Positions 63,922 to 64,000 of a stretch of 64,000 bases of DNA are shown piece by piece. A model generated the notes under the pieces. The model worked only from the letters and a program-made list of their open reading frames with translations. It was not told the origin of the DNA and did not search any database. Made by a program: the position numbers and the translations under genes. Numbering within the stretch: the first letter of the stretch is position 1; every line of letters begins with the position of its first letter. Location: assembly GCA_934254985.1 (NCBI GenBank), contig CAKQMS010000008.1:20898-84897 (forward strand), read 5' to 3'. The stretch is from an uncultured Prevotella sp. (GTDB lineage Bacteria; Bacteroidota; Bacteroidia; Bacteroidales; Bacteroidaceae).

Positions 63922-64000
63922 CTGTCAATACTCTGTTAATTCTAACGTAATCGTTTGAAAATGAGGGAGTTAATTAACGTAATATAACTAATAAAATTTG

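Overview
The window looks like chromosomal DNA from a gut or oral Bacteroidales bacterium, most likely Prevotella/Segatella. The reasons are promoters of the Bacteroidota type (TTTG, about 19 bp, then TAnnTTTG) ahead of many genes, almost no Shine-Dalgarno sequences, type IX secretion (T9SS) cargo tails, a PorZ-like protein, type III glutamine synthetase, and many secreted plant-glycan hydrolases. No rRNA, tRNA, CRISPR array or insertion-sequence transposase was seen. Protein functions below come from reading motifs by eye; no database search was run.

Layout. 1-9.7 kb (minus strand): secreted glycan degradation, with a GH51 arabinofuranosidase (cut by the window edge), a GH2 beta-galactosidase, an unclassified six-hairpin glycosidase-like protein and a PL11 rhamnogalacturonan lyase. 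The GH2 and PL11 genes carry an identical ~75-bp promoter-containing cassette. 10-11 kb: a DUF3791-DUF3990-DUF3791 cassette that looks like an ADP-ribosyltransferase toxin-antitoxin module. 11-16 kb: glnN, an FKBP isomerase, a histidine acid phosphatase and a small outer-membrane barrel. 16.4-18.3 kb: an AbiEi/AbiEii pair with a probable operator. 18.6-27.7 kb (plus strand): envelope genes (epimerase, PAP2 enzyme, miaB, MsbA-like exporter, LtaS-like sulfatase, LpxL-like acyltransferase, WaaE-like glycosyltransferase). 27.8-37.2 kb: a T9SS cargo protein, lgt, ychF, desulfoferrodoxin and rubredoxin, a UPF1-like helicase, an ABC ATPase and a PfkB kinase. 37.2-37.7 kb: a DnaA-box-rich AT-rich gap, then nadA. 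38.7-47.4 kb (minus): an AT-rich group (GT-C membrane protein, PorZ-like, GT2) followed by rdgB, a YitT-like protein and leuS. 47.5-54.6 kb: an AAA/DUF4143 ATPase lying between a remnant of a GH78 gene and an intact GH78 gene, then a GH31. 54.6-61.1 kb: envelope modification (GNAT, EptA-like, PAP2, HhH-barrel protein, DUF4294). 61.2-64 kb: a Schlafen/AlbA_2 regulator with a coding minisatellite and a 5'-truncated GH27 alpha-galactosidase.

Functionally there are three themes. The first is breakdown of pectin and hemicellulose side chains (arabinose, galactose, rhamnose, xylose/glucose). The second is building and modifying the outer envelope (lipid A acylation, phosphoethanolamine or phosphoglycerol transfer, LPS-linked T9SS cargo). 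The third is scattered defence or selfish modules (AbiE, DUF3990, DUF4143 ATPase, AlbA_2 protein). Most of the unexplained structure is non-coding: a dispersed full promoter with a conserved spacer, short tandem repeats of 22, 23 and 28 bp, a 188-bp palindrome after glnN, and a candidate plus-strand small RNA at 7.5-7.8 kb.
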